A DNA stretch of 64,000 nucleotides from Saxidomus purpurata (GCA_022818135.1 JAFMSR010000015.1:29613193-29677192), one strand, 5' to 3'; positions 22,891 to 35,659 are shown, counted from the stretch's first letter. Numbers and translations: made by a program. Notes: generated from the letters alone by a model not told the origin.

Positions 22891-23203
22891 ATTCTTAAAA
22901 ATTAGTTACCTTAAAGCCAAGCAGATAAGGTGTACAACTTATTCATTTGTCTAATTTCACCTTATGGATGGGTACAGGTCATTAGTTAAATGTCAGAGTT
23001 ATGCTCTTTGGTTATTCCTTAACAAACGCAGGCTTAACAGCCGCCTTTGAATAATCAGTGGAAAATTACGCTTGATATTATAGAGAGCATTTTTGATAAC
23101 GACATATGCTGTAAAATATACCCAGCATGTTTCCACAATTAATCATCATACCCTTTCTTATATTCATTACACACACAAACACATAAAATATGTTGATATT
23201 GTA

Positions 23204-23262
23204 ACAATAATAATAATAATAATGATAATAATAAGAATAATAACAATAACAATAATATTTTT
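23204..23262. repeat. Imperfect (AAT)n microsatellite
   Basis: AAT/AATA units interrupted by GAT, AAG and AAC triplets. Confidence 0.85.
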
Positions 23263-24317
23263 ATATTTTAGTTTACCGAATGAACCGTTCTTAATAAAGA
23301 TAACAGCACAAAGCTTTTACCAAAACAAGTGAATCTGCCATTGTGGCTGGATATCATTATCAGTCAAAATATCTGTGTCATTTAAGCATCATGTACACTG
23401 TTTGTTATTTAATCAGTAATGGTTTATTACCAATGAGAATAACCAATGAGCATACTGCTGCCTGCATTAAAAATTAGACTGGATAATTTAAGAAATTGTA
23501 AGGTTAAATGAAGTGATTCTAATTTTACAACTTAGTATCGAATTTCACACGATTTAAAACTTAATTTGAGAGATGGTGTAATTCAGTTTATTTCGTTTGT
23601 TTAGCGCCCTTGCCTTTAGTGTTCATCCAACTTGATTGCCACAGAAATTTTGAACTGGAAATTAGTTTATATGATGTGTTGCTATTACACAAGACACATA
23701 CCGATACAACAGAAGTCATGTTATTGGGGTTTTAAATGTTTCATCACTTCACAGCAACCCTTCTTACTTTAAAGACAAGATAGGTAATCAGTTACTAAAG
23801 GATAGAACTTGCTTATAATGTTCTTCAAGAATGAATGATTTTATCTCGAATTAAGTAAATACACCAAACAAAATAGTTGTACGGTTGCAAAATCTTCTTT
23901 AGCTACAGACATTTTACGTAGCCATATAATAACATTTGCATATTTGTATTAATGCCAAGGTTCGGCCTTATGTCGGATAAAGCTAAACTGGCAAGAATAT
24001 GTTCATTTTCTAACGAATTGCACTGATAATTTTTTCCTTCTCCAATAATGTTTCTCCACAGTATTAATCCAACCAGTAAAACTTTTGTGGTACGTCATGT
24101 TTAAAAAAAAGTAACCGACACTCAACACAATCTTGAAGATTTATTAGTTTTGAGCAGAAAAACTCTGTAAGTAATATCCTTTAACTTTTTTCTACATGGA
24201 AAAAACTATGTCATCAAAACCTCAGTTTGCTCCTGTAACTACCCTTTTTTTCTTATTGATTAAAATTACCGATAGTTTTTGGTAGCTTTACATGATTTAT
24301 TCAACGAATGCAGCATA

Positions 24318-24440
24318 TTATTTCTCGGATTGCGTGCTAGCATGTAACAATAGTAGACTGTAGTCTGTAACATTATGTGACATTGTCGCCGTGACACGCG
24401 AAGAACAATTTACAGAACATCTCACGATTTCTTTTTTGAA
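24318..24440 (-). other. ORF block kept in both arms of the inverted duplication, copy 1
   Basis: The minus-strand frame K-E-I-V-R-C-S-V-N-C-S then V-T-A-T-M-S-H-N-V-T-D-Y and L-L-H-A-S-T-Q-S aligns without indels to the plus-strand frame at 62847-62965 over about 115 bases. Upstream of it a 2-base length difference breaks the shared frame. It lies antisense to the cysteine-rich exons. A diverged third copy at 47510-47640 does not keep the frame. It is probably conserved non-coding DNA or an old exon. Confidence 0.25.
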
Positions 24441-25177
24441 AGAGAATGGAATAATTTTTGTTAATATTGGCCTTTCGTTCACGGGCACACCAAGGTCAAC
24501 AGTGCTTGTTGAATTCACGAAGTTTATCTTTCACTTAGTTTGTGTTAAATTGAAAAGAAAATCATAAATTGCCTTACTATCGCGATCTTTTATTCCTACA
24601 TTATTTTTTCTATGTGAATGTGACATTCACTATTTGTCCCATCAAGTACCTAAGGACATTTTATGCACTGCCGACACTTTCTGTGATGTAGGATAGCAAG
24701 TTGGCTGTTTCATATTAAATAAAGAAGACTTTAAAGAGATCCCTTTTATCATTATCATGATCCTTCAACTTCTTAAATGTGTTATTAACATATATTTCAA
24801 AGTATACTGCCTTTAATTAATGTCATTCAATTTGTCTGTGTAATACATAGAGCTTATTCAAGCTTACACAATTTGTTGAATATGTTCCCTATTACTTAAC
24901 AAAATTGATAGGACAGACAGTTTTTCTCAGCAGAAAGCATTCTTAATAGTAACTTAATATTTTCAACATTTTATTTCTCACCGAATCTTGGAATTAGTCT
25001 TGAGATAGCCAGGCCTACAGGCATTCAATTGTATGCAAAACACAAGATTACGGCATAAGGACTTGTCTTAGTTTTATCGTTAAAAATTATCGGATAATTG
25101 AATTACACAGAACAGGTATCCGTTAGACGTGTATATCTTATACATGTACGTCTAATATTTAGGTACTTTCATTTCAG

Positions 25178-25371
25178 AGATTTGATGGTGACATGGCTAT
25201 TTGTAGAAAAAGTGAGGTACATGTATGTTTGGCCATATTAAACTTCACTTCAACGGAACCGGAAGACTGGAGTCACGCTTCATACACTATTGTAGATGTC
25301 TTCCTGGCACACCTCCGTGTGAAGTGATAGGGAAACAACTCATATTAAAGAAACCAAAAAATAGTCGTTAG
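25178..25371 (+). pseudogene. Cysteine-rich exon, frameshifted copy
   Basis: It follows a good acceptor (CTTTCATTTCAG, ending 25177) and starts R-F-D-G-D-M-A-I-C-R-K, as in the copy at 62118. A 6-base insertion and a 10-base deletion in the middle shift the frame by a net 4 bases, so the second half (G-R-L-E-S-R-F-I-H-Y-C-R-C-L-P-G-T-P-P-C-E) is out of frame with the first. The intact copy's GTAAGT donor is GTTAGT here. The stop is kept in the second frame (25369-25371). Clear pseudogene copy of an unrecognised secreted-type cysteine-rich exon. Confidence 0.65.
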
Positions 25372-26006
25372 TTTTTTTTTACATATTTGTTTTCATTCTA
25401 AAATTAAGATAAGTGTTTGCTTTGCGCGTCAGTCAAAAACAACAAACAATGTTTTGATACTAAACACGATAGAAAACCATTCATGAATAGTCTGGTTTTG
25501 TAGACGCCAAATTAGATTATGCGACTACAGCAAATAAAACCAACAGTATAATAGTGTACGGTTTTTACTAAAATTGTCTATAATGCTTACGATTTATTTT
25601 CTTCTAGTGATTTTGGTATCCGCAATGCTCTGGTTAATATAATTTAGGGTATGGCCTATTTTGTTTAGAAATCTATCATTTCAGAATTTTCAACGGAACT
25701 GATTTGTTCCTTCTTCAATACATCTGTACTTTTGGGAATAAATATGACTTACGATTGTTGGTATTCTTGAATACTCCTGCCCGATCAAACATACAGTTCT
25801 TACTTTTGATATACAATTTAAATTTACCGGTACTGGAAATATCTGGGACATTAGATTGCGTGACTGTCAATGAAATTAACAATTATTATACTTATAATGT
25901 CACCAAAATCACTTTACTAAAGACATTTCCTTTTTGTTTCGTCAGTGTCACCTTAAAACTGTATGAACATGGCTTGAGAGGTCATTCAATGAAACAAAAT
26001 CATATG

Positions 26007-26181
26007 CAGTCCAACCTCTCTTCAACCACACCAAAGGGAACAGCAAGTTTTGTTTGTTGAGGAGAGGTTATTACTCTGTTGAGGATAATGTGTTTAGATA
26101 TAACTGCTTCGGGAAATAAAACACCTGTCTTTGTAGAGAGGATTTTGTTCTTCGGAGGTGTTGTTTAGAGAGGTTGGACTG
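26007..26181. mobile_element. 175-base MITE with TATG target-site duplication
   Basis: Terminal inverted repeats CAGTCCAACCTCTCT (26007-26021 and its complement at 26167-26181), flanked by TATG at 26003-26006 and 26182-26185. There is no coding sequence inside. It interrupts the intron between the two cysteine-rich exon relics and is absent from arm 2. Confidence 0.8.
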
Positions 26182-26284
26182 TATGTGTATCGTGGGATCT
26201 TATTAAAAAGTGTTGTCATCGGTAAATTCGTTGTTTGATATATATACAAAAACGTCACTCTGACAGTTCATTATGACATTACAG

Positions 26285-26362
26285 ATAAACGACGACCCGG
26301 GTAGTTTTCGAGAAAAGATGACATGTGTGAAACGTTGGAACGAGATGACACCATACTCTTGA
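26285..26362 (+). pseudogene. Second Cys-x-Cys exon, broken copy
   Basis: The same acceptor is kept (TTATGACATTACAG, ending 26284). Relative to 60236-60063 an in-frame deletion removes the C-V-C-P segment, the middle reads F-R-E-K-M-T-C-V-K-R-W-N-E-M-T-P, and a TGA stops the frame at 26360-26362. Homology continues past the stop with further indels. Pseudogene copy in arm 1 of the inverted duplication. Confidence 0.6.
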
Positions 26363-27439
26363 ATGGGAAAAGAACTTGGAGTTTTAGCAGGAGAGACCTC
26401 ATCCAAATAGCTCATTCTCAAACACAAATACTGATACAGGACAGTAACTCATCAACCCTTCGTAAATATAAAACATTTCAAAACGGAAAACAGAATAGAA
26501 AATGGACACAATAATGAATTGCCTTTAAATGGGATGTTGTTCAGGAACAGGTTAGAGCCATAGTGTCTACAAAAAATCTAACCCATGTACATTAAGTTAT
26601 TCCTTGTTATTAATACTTTCTTGTGATGTAACTTAGCCCAAAACATTGTTGTTTCTCCACAGTTTGAACAGCTGAAACTAACTATTACATTTTCTTCGAA
26701 GGGAAGCAATAAAACACGTTTTTAGGGAACAAAATAGAAAATTAATTTCATGTCCGCAGACAAATTATTCTGACACTGAAATGTTTCTTTTAATACAAAC
26801 AGCGATAATATTTAAGCAGATGTAAAACCTAATTTTTAACCATTTTGTTTCTATTCAGAAATAGGTATCACGATATATTCAAAGAGGTTCGGCAATATAC
26901 ATCGGAATGTCCAAACAATCACAAACATTGTTTTATCATCAGGTACCTGTTGTAACAAAACATTTTTGATAACAATATTTAAAATTAACAAGGAACGTAA
27001 AAATAATGAGCTACTAAATATTTTCGAGTTTAAAAACATTGCTGGCGATAACTTAAACAATAATTTCTATCTACCATTTAAATGACATAATGGAAAACAG
27101 CTGAAATTCAAATAAACAAACACTTTCCGGGAAAGATGTATGTGCTGTTTATTCATATATTTTACATACAAAAAAACCTTTCATAATTTGCGAATTTATC
27201 AGGGTTATTTTTTCTAGGAATAATAAGTATCTGGCATTTTCGAGCTGGAAAACAATATGCAATGTTTCATAATTGGATACTAGAAATAGATGAAAGGGCG
27301 ATATGAAGTTCATCGAGAATACTGGTCAGGTTTCAAATAAGTCATGTAAAGCAGAGTTTGTCAATAACCGAAATTAACCAAAACCGTTGCTAAACACATT
27401 TCCTCTTTGTGTGATGAATGCAGCTGCTACGATGTAAAC

Positions 27440-27550
27440 TTAGCCGAATACAGCATCTTTTGTTAAATCAAAGGTAAAAATGGACGGAACAAGCCGATAA
27501 GTTAACTCATCAGAGAATTTGAAGCCAATTACGTTATGATCAATTTCCAT
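27440..27550 (-). CDS. Small ORF conserved between duplicated segments, copy 2 (hypothetical)
   Basis: A 36-codon ORF on the minus strand, paralogous to 7693-7854. The start codon is kept and the first 23 codons align without indels (G-F-K-F-S-D-E-L-T-Y-R-L-V-P-S), then the sequences diverge. No domain was recognised and no splice signals decide its limits. Confidence 0.25.
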   Translation of the reverse strand: MEIDHNVIGFKFSDELTYRLVPSIFTFDLTKDAVFG

Positions 27551-28109
27551 TGAGATTGCTCTAGAAGCGAATATGTGACGGTACACAGGGGTGTCAGATA
27601 TTTATCGATATCGAAACGTTTATTCATGTCAAACAGTCAGGGCATAGGAGCTTCAAATGTAACAAGCTGGTACTCATCATATCAAAGACACATACAAAAA
27701 CTGAAATTCTGCAAAACAAAATGGCAACCAAGATAAGCCCAAAGTATAAGTTGCGGTTATTCATTTTTCCAGTACTTTATTGTTGGAACCATTACAAAAG
27801 CTGATTAGCAAATCGTGCTTTATCATGACAGCTTATGCTGGAGTTTTTAGGCAGCATTACACACATTCTATTATTGAAATAACTTCAGATGTGCTCTTTG
27901 GGAGTTATATTCCAGCGGATATGTGTAATACCATTTTGGAAAACTACTTGTAGGTCCATCTCTCGGTGATTACATTTTAAGGTTAAGAATTGCATAAGAC
28001 AAATACACCATACAAGTAATTGAATTTCGCTATTTAATAGTGTGTATATCCAACATAAAAGTAGACAAGAGCGTCAAAATACAATCTGGACAAATTCAAA
28101 AACAAATTT

Positions 28110-28249
28110 TGTCATTTGGTATTATTTGTCTATTGATATTGTCTTGCAGCGGATATAAAGTTGTTAATGCAGTAGACGACATTATGACTTTGAACCTTGA
28201 TGATATAGTTCATGTATTAGAGAGGGAGAAGAACATTTATTTGAAGTAA
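28110..28249 (+). pseudogene. Signal-peptide-like exon relic, copy 3 (longest open copy)
   Basis: Within an ORF that opens at 28040, residues F-G-I-I-C-L-L-I-L-S-C-S-G-Y-K-V-V-N-A form a good signal-peptide-like hydrophobic core ending in a small-residue site. They are followed by V-D-D-I-M-T-L-N-L-D-D-I-V-H-V-L-E-R-E and a stop at 28247-28249. The inverted copy at 53.2 kb shares the second half (D-D-I-M, D-D-I, H-V-L, R-E-G-D-I-Y-L-K) and runs on to a possible splice donor instead of stopping, so the stop here may be a mutation. The expected initiator position reads TTT rather than ATG. Function is unknown; a secreted product is an inference from the hydrophobic stretch alone. Confidence 0.4.
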
Positions 28250-30195
28250 ATATATATTCAAATAAAATGATTCATTTCATGTAGTCCCAGACCTTAGCTG
28301 AATTTTTATTTGCAATTATCAAAAAATTAATGTGTTTAACATATCCTTTCCAAGGATTGAAGTAAAGATAAAAGCAAATAACGGCGATACGCATATGAAA
28401 TAACGCATGTTTCATGCTTTTGAAATTATCCCACTTGCTTGTAGCTTGGAAGAAGACTAGTCGTCAGCTTGTCCCGTGTGCACTCTATGAATATGGCACA
28501 GATTGTGGGAAATTGATACGACAATTATCAATTATGTTAAGTCTCTTATCGCTTTTACAAAATAATTATAGCACTCAAAATATTTATGATTGCTTTACAT
28601 TTATTCACCGTCAACATTTATTCACCGTCAACAAACAGTGTGCAAATGAAGTGAAAATTATGTTTTGATGGTTACATTTTTGAGATACTCTTTGTAATGT
28701 CATACTTTATCAGATCTACCTCCAGTTTGTTTGTGCGGCTAGACTGTTACGAAACGTATAGAATTGTCGGAAGAAGTTGTAAATTATCACAAAGAAAAAA
28801 GTCATAATTAATGAAGCAGTATAGAGAAGCTGTCTAACCTTTAAAATCTTAAAACTGTCAACCCATGTAAATCTGTTGTATTTTAATCAGTAATTTTAAC
28901 ATAACATTTGCAAATAACTACAATGTATATCCTAAAAATATTGCAGAATTAACAAAAACTGTTTTCAACGGCCTTCTAGAAATTAAGTTCGTACAGTCGT
29001 CATGTTACACTTTAAATTCAAATCGTCTCCTGTACACATTTGTATTGTCTTCAAATATGTATTTGTACATATTTATAATAATTTATTGACATGGTCGAAC
29101 AGTGTAGTTTTATATTTCAAATATAAAACTCGTTTAACCGAATCAAAATGCTGCTGAATATTTAATTGAAACGCTGAGCTGTCCATGCATATTTGATTGC
29201 AAAGTCACAAAGAGACTCATCTCTTTTGGACGAGACAGAGCAATAATTAATGACAACATAGGGATAAAAGCTAAAAAAAAACAACAGTATGCAATATGCA
29301 GTAAAAGAAATACAAGAATAATAAACGCAAAAATACTGTGTAAAACCTGGTACATGTATAAATAAATACTATAAGGCCATCAGAAGTCTATATACTTGCC
29401 CTTTTCTAGCACCCCTTCAAAAATTTCTTACAAATCAGCTAATGTAACAAAGCAAAACACAATATAGCATATTACCTTCTATCTACGTCTGGTAATATTT
29501 ACAAGATTGGGAGTCTCGTGCTTTAATATCGCGAAATTTAATCACAAACACGTGGTCATTTTTTGTCAACTAGAGTGAATTTCACTTTATATGTAATTGC
29601 TTTCTTTATTCGTAAATATTTATGTTCAGACAGAAGAGATACTAGCTTTGGACTAAGAATACAATATTGTTCATAGTAGAGTGCAGTCGCTCATTATACT
29701 ATCAAAAGTTCTATCTGCGTTGTCACGGAACGTTTGCCTTTTAGTTTCGCTAAAAGTATTTGTTTCAATATGCTTTACATACGAGGTTAAATGTAATATA
29801 AGTCATTCTTTGTTTGAGGGCAGCAATATTTGTTCTGATTCAGACAACAATTGGTTGATTGTGAACTTGTTATGTTCCTAGTTTTGCGTCCATTATTATA
29901 TGACCTCAATAATCTAAGGTCAGCATTTTCAAAAAGCTAGTTGTAGCAAAGTAATACCGGTACGAAAAAAATTTTGTTCTACATTATTGAAGTACGGAAA
30001 GGTTCATGTATAGGCATGACATTAGAAATTTTGTGCGAAGTTCAACATAGAGTGTTAAAGCACTAACATAATAGTAAAAGTGCTTTTTAACTGTTGCCCC
30101 TTACAAATATTCATTCACATGTTGCCTAACAAATTTGCTGGTTATTATGATTTCCACGTACTCCCGTCAATTAAATAACAAAACTCTTGTATGTT

Positions 30196-30351
30196 TAAGT
30201 TTTTACTAATTTATTTTAGCTCGATTGTGAAGAAAGATTGGTGCTTATTGAGTCACTCTCGAGCCCGTTTCCTAAAAAAAAACAGTACTGGTGTCATAAG
30301 AGGAGGTACGGTGGGGCTCGAACCCGTAACCTCCGGGATGAGTGGCATACA
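30196..30351 (-). mobile_element. tRNA-derived SINE, family 2, 5'-truncated copy
   Basis: The same family as 8901-9080 in the same orientation: shared CTCCGGGATGAGTGGCA, the B box GGTTCGAGCCC in reverse at 30314-30324, and the TTCTTCACAATCGAGC tail. The tRNA head is cut before the A box. The direct repeat CTTGTATGTT at 30186-30195 and 30352-30361 borders the truncated element exactly, so the truncation happened at insertion, as in target-primed reverse transcription. Confidence 0.8.
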
Positions 30352-30560
30352 CTTGTATGTTCTATGTACTATGCATACAATAAATGCACCATTAAGGGAC
30401 TAACACCGTTTATTAACGTTTTTGTTTTCACGACTCGGTCATAAGTGCATTAACTAAAAGACCATTGTGAAAATTGATTCTTTTTTTTAAAAGTCACTAA
30501 TGTATCACATCTAAACTGGACAGACAAGATATGCAAATAACAAAGATCATTAACAACTTC

Positions 30561-30650
30561 GATATGGCTACAAGTAATTAGTAAAATGTAACAGTAATGT
30601 TGTTAGATATGGCTACAAGTAATTAGTAAAATGTAACAGTAATGCTGTTT
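30561..30650. repeat. Recent 45-base tandem duplication
   Basis: GATATGGCTACAAGTAATTA and the following 25 bases occur twice in a row (30561-30605, 30606-30650) with two mismatches. Confidence 0.9.
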
Positions 30651-31214
30651 GGTAATGCCTTAACAAACGAGCTTAAAAGCCTCTGAGTATGTATTGAAAT
30701 AGTGAAAAGCAATAATGCTAACAAAACTCAGAATGGATATGATTTATTCTCCATTCCAGATATGACTATATCCCTACCAACCTTTAAGCGACATTTGCTT
30801 GTAAAATATACTTTGCTCACTTCCTTCTACAAATGCCTTATTAGGCAGAGATAAAATGCTATAATGATAAATATTTTAAGTTTATCAAGTTTGTCATGTC
30901 TGAATAAAATTGTAAAGGCCAAAATTCGTACCAAATAGTAAAGACATAATGACAGTAATTGTTTTCGTGACTTTTTATCCAAGTTTTGGTTAGTATTGTA
31001 AAAAATGTTCATTTTGAATAAAATCCATCCTTAAAACAAACGACGATGACAATAAAAACGAGCTTATTGAAGTCATAATTAAACCACACCGTAAACAACC
31101 GCTCGCTAAACAACAATGTAGCCAAACATACGTGACACGCATTATAAAACAATATATTACAACTCGAAGTTGTTTTATCATTCATTATATACTTCAACCT
31201 GCTGACTATTTCAC

Positions 31215-31309
31215 ATGTCAACAATACGCACTGTGGAATTGAAGATAAGAAAGTATGAGAGAGACTATGCTAGATATACCAATTTGACACAAATAACAGT
31301 TAACAAATG
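31215..31309 (+). CDS. Conserved small ORF or exon, copy 2 (hypothetical)
   Basis: The paralogue of 11422-11505. It reads M-S-T-I-R-T-V-E-L-K-I-R-K-Y-E-R and then D-Y-A-R-Y-T-N-L-T-Q-I-T-V-N-K, ending at a possible donor AAATG/GTAATT. Gap-free conservation of this block against indel-rich flanks hints at constraint, but no family was recognised and no partner exon found. Confidence 0.3.
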
Positions 31310-31379
31310 GTAATTAGGTTTTTCAGTGCAAATAAATTAGAATCGACCTTAATCGCTCTGTCATGACAAAACAGATAGT

Positions 31380-34300
31380 GATCCACATAGTCTTAAGGGA
31401 CATGTCAGGTCTGGCGTGTCGTTCACTAGACTACACAAACGGTATATGTCAGGTCACAGAATATATAATATTTATCACTGCATCATAAATGGGAGATGAT
31501 TTTGCATTGTAAGTCTTGTGGAATGATGGCAACAAACAATCATAATTCTTTTATTATTATAAGCTCTAATAATTAAAATCCGGACTGTTCTAAACGCCAT
31601 GCCGGTTGCAGTGATATGGTGGAGACGCATTAAGTATCATAAGGAAATGGAAATGAATTTTTTTGCAAAAATAATTGTGCTACCATCAAACGCTTCTAAA
31701 TGAAAATTGTATTTCATTTCGGATAAAAATGTATTTCAACGAATATAATAGACAAAAGCCAGCGAAAAATTCCTTTTTCTTGTTGCACCTCATAGAAGTA
31801 AATATACAAACGCTAGAACATAGGCTCTAGCAACAGTGACTGAATAACGTAGTTGCTTTAAAACTCAAATATGCATGAAGCATCAAGGCATTTTGATAGA
31901 AATCGATAAAAGTTACAGCATCGAAAATAGTCCATTCGCTTAAACATCGACAGTAACAAAAGTTTTAAAGATTAGCAAAATTGTCGTAAGTTGTAATTTT
32001 GTCAATCAAAATTTTGCGATGCTCAAAAGAATTCATTGCATTATAAAGCACCTTTTTAAAAAGTTTTGTCTTCATACTGATTTATTGGTTAAACCTATTT
32101 CGGTGTATGGTTTTAAAGTCCCAAGAAAATCATTACATCACAATCTGGTACATTGATTGTTGCGTTCTTTGTTTTAGCAATGATTTAGGTTAGCATTAGT
32201 TTTACTTAATCAGAAGATTCCTCATCTACTGAGAAACGTATCGCATGATTTACAGTAATATTGTTTTAAAAGCTTTTAGCCATACATTTCAGGAAAACGA
32301 CATCTTCTTAGTTGGAACAAAGCTTAAAATATCGAGTTGCGAAGACCTAGGTATCGCAAATGCACTTTAAAGCCTTGTGACATAAGACTCGAGAGAGTCC
32401 GTCCGTCCAATATTCGTTTCCTGGCGATTTCTCAGCAACTTCTGGTGAAAATTCAACAAAACGTCATGGAAACGTTTAATGATAAGAGGATATGCGTATA
32501 ATGTCCGCGTGTTCCGGTTGATTATTAATGAAAGGGTTATTGTTCTTTGATTATTGCTGTATTGAGTTTGTTAGCGGGCACTTTCCCATCAACTTCAAAT
32601 TAACGTGATACATATGTATAACACCGATATTTTATGTTTTCGACTCAACTTTTGTTTACTTAAGTAGTTTTTTCAATAAAATGTCGACAACCGCGGGAAA
32701 AGTAAAAAAGTACACATTTAAACGACGTCATGGTCGTATTATATATATATAGTTTCCGACATTTATTACGCTCGTTATACTTTTTGACATCAATCCGGAT
32801 TGAAGATTTGGATAATTTCACTGCTTTGAAACAGTGAAAATATCCATTTCATTTCATAGACATATTTCAGTATTTCACTGCTTTGAAACAGTGAAAATTT
32901 CCATATTATTTCATAGACATATTTCAGTATTTCACTGAAAACCATAAAATAAAATGGTATACTAGTAACAAATAAAAGTTGCAACTTCTGTATACATGTT
33001 ATAAAGCGATCTTAAATGATAAGCCTACATACAGTTGATTTCTTAAGGTTTCACCATTCATCATATGACTTAGGTAACAAGTATCATCACTAGGGCACAA
33101 CTTATCAGCTTGTGTCATTTTTATTTTGCCAATATATTGTTTTAGAAAATCGTTTCTCAGTCTATATGACACAAATTATTTGGTGATACATTGTAATATC
33201 TGTGTAAAACATGTCTTCTTGAATTGTCTAGAGTCTGGACTATTTTCTTTGAAACGTCGACCATATTTTACATATAAATATAACGAAGATTGATTGACTG
33301 GTGTCAATGAAACTTGTAGTATTCTAGACTCTTCAATTTGTTAAAATACAAATGGTAAAACTTTAATAAAAGGTCTTACTGTTCTTTGTTGATTAAATTT
33401 CATCTTCAACTTAAAAATAAGAAAAACAATAAATAATCTTGCATGATTAATCAACGCTATTTCTGGCTGGCATACAAGTTTGATATAATGACCGTCTGTA
33501 TTTCGTGAGATTATTTGACACTCCGGTAATGGCACAGTAGGGAATAATTGACATTTTCAAGAAAATTGGACAGACTTGATAATTATGATTGTATAATTTG
33601 GTTCAATAATAGAATTCTTTTAGTTACAGTCAGCCATAAGGTACAAAAATATTATTTTAGGTATTCACAGATTTTGAGAAAACAGATTTGACAAGAATAA
33701 AAATAAAAATATTATATAAGTCATATAAGTTTTTCCCAATTTCTTTATTTTTTTCAACACTTCTCCTACATGTATATACATGCAATTGTTTTCACAACGT
33801 CCTAACTGCATTCTATATTTTATCACACGTACCTTTCTCAATTGTTACACAACAAGTGCACATGGTATCACCATATGCTATAATGGGCCAAGGGGCTTAT
33901 GAGGAGTAACTTCTGGAATAAGTTATGAGAAGTCGGTAAAGGGTTTAAACAAACAAGCCACCATTCTTCCCGTGACATTATTTTAGATAGTCATTTACGA
34001 TGATACCCGTTTAAACTTTGAATAGACATATTGTTTTGAGGTAATATCTATTAAATTATTTAAAATGCAATGGTATAAACTTAATATTAGAAATGTATTA
34101 TTAACAGTGAATGTAAAAGGAATATACTTGAAACATACCTGAAGGAACTGGTATCAGTCAAAAGCAGTACAGAAATTTCAAGTTTATATCGAAGTATTTT
34201 ACTGGGGTATTAAATGTAGCTTTTATATACAAAATAAGACCTTCTTTATATTCATGACTACGTATAGGAATGTTGAATTAGATAGTTTCTTTTCAACCTG

Positions 34301-35280
34301 TACTACGACGACTTGACCGAGAACTTAGACAATTACCAAGAACATGGCCTATGTAATAAAGTATTAGCAAGAGCCATTCATTTGGACTTTTTGACAGAAA
34401 TGTATTTAAAGCTGCTCGTTCTCAGTTTCCCGTGAAATATATAACTCACTCCAACATGATATATTACGACATTCTATTTGAAAGTAATGGCTAAAATCAA
34501 CAACATGTTAAGTAAATATCTATATAATAATTTGAGAAAATCTGTTGAAAATGTTTCTGAGCTGGGTTTAACGTCACCGCTACACTATTATGTTTGTACT
34601 GGAATTTCAAAAGTGTTTGTTTTCAAAAATACAGAAAAAGTTTACAGGAATTTGTACTGAAGCCTTTTAAGTTCGTGTTTTGTTCCAAAATATATTAATT
34701 TTAGACAATTCTAACATTTTCACCAAAGTCTGAAAACGAACAGATTTATTACATGTGGCAATTAGATAAGGACACTTCACTTCTAGCACTTCAAATATTT
34801 GAATAACCGGTGTGTTTCTGCTGCAGCTGTTGATTTCATTTATAGCTATTACTGTTGAAAAGTGTATGGACATTGACAGAACTTTAAATGCACACACCAT
34901 AGCAAAACATATATAATTTCAAATACATTAAAAATTTAATAAAGAATTTGATATCACCTTCTAATGAATGGTTGAGTCGCTCAAATATTATTATAGTCGT
35001 CTTTTATCAGTTTACTGTCAAGTATCTCTTCACGTGAAATTTAAAGGAAATGTATAGAAAGAAAACGCAAAGTTTAATTTACAGGAAAATGTAATTCGAA
35101 TGAATAAACAGTATTCAGGCTGAAATGCGTGAATAACTTGTTATCAGAGGGATACGACTTGTTTTAGTAAGACAAAACACACATTAATTAAACTTTTGCG
35201 ACCCATCACTGAAGGTATAAATTATGATCTTTCTAAATCAAACCTGGATGCTATAATCTTTTTTAATCAAATATAATTAG
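31380..35280. other. Extra DNA inside duplication copy 2; no supportable gene
   Basis: Absent from the corresponding place in copy 1 (about 11600), except that 33210-33320 resembles 11870-11970 and 34411-34515 resembles 44805-44910, so part of it is again duplicated. 32390-32600 (GTCCGTCCGTCC and following) has the look of a dispersed molluscan repeat. ORFs at 33341-33535 and 34667-34900 on the minus strand have no domain. Confidence 0.45.
32814..32936. repeat. 57-base tandem repeat with internal palindrome
   Basis: Just over two units of period 57. Each contains TTTCACTGCTTTGAAACAGT followed by GAAA, a near-perfect palindrome, and CATTTCATAGACATATTTCA-type spacer. Confidence 0.8.
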
Positions 35281-35659
35281 TACAGATTATGGTATTGATC
35301 ATGTAGTAATTAATTTACAGTGTGCTGCAGAAGGTATTATTGTGTTATAAGTTTGCTTATGAGCTTGTTTGACCATATTAATAACAACATGTCACGTTTG
35401 TCATCGTTGTAGCACTGTATCACTGCTTATATCAACACATTAATATGTAAAATACTCAAATTAGATATAACATAATCTCAAAATCCTCATGACATAAATA
35501 TAATTCGTGACAACGTCGAAGCAAATAATATTAGTTCTTGAGTTGACTAGAGTACAGATAATTTTCCATATACATTTAGCAGTACTTTCTGTAAAAAAAT
35601 ACATGACAAAGATGGATTTGTTACTGTTAACTTTAATCTTCAGTAATGTATTCTAATAT

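Larger units (their letters stand above)
22890..27075 (+). repeat. Arm 1 of a large inverted duplication
   Basis: Matches the reverse complement of 59.17-64.0 kb in order: 22900-22960 with the last 70 bases of the window, 23600 with 63310, 24300-24440 with 62990-62850, 25178-25371 with 62118-61921, 26190-26362 with 60350-60100, 26483-26580 with 59575-59455, and 26831-27070 with 59350-59180. Insertions differ between the arms. Arm 2 reaches the window end, so its far boundary is not seen. Confidence 0.75.

Noticed and set aside
23093..23332. 79-codon ORF with an Ile-rich middle
   Set aside because: The middle is the AAT microsatellite; nothing recognisable flanks it.
25704..26060. 118-codon ORF, the longest on the plus strand in this part
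   Set aside because: The matching ORF in the inverted arm (61053-61295) shares DNA similarity but not a consistent frame, and both cross or abut inserted elements; it behaves like intron sequence.
26203..26427. ORFs antisense to the second Cys-x-Cys exon (also 60070-60327)
   Set aside because: Shadow frames of the exon on the other strand, where acceptor, cysteines and stop all make sense.
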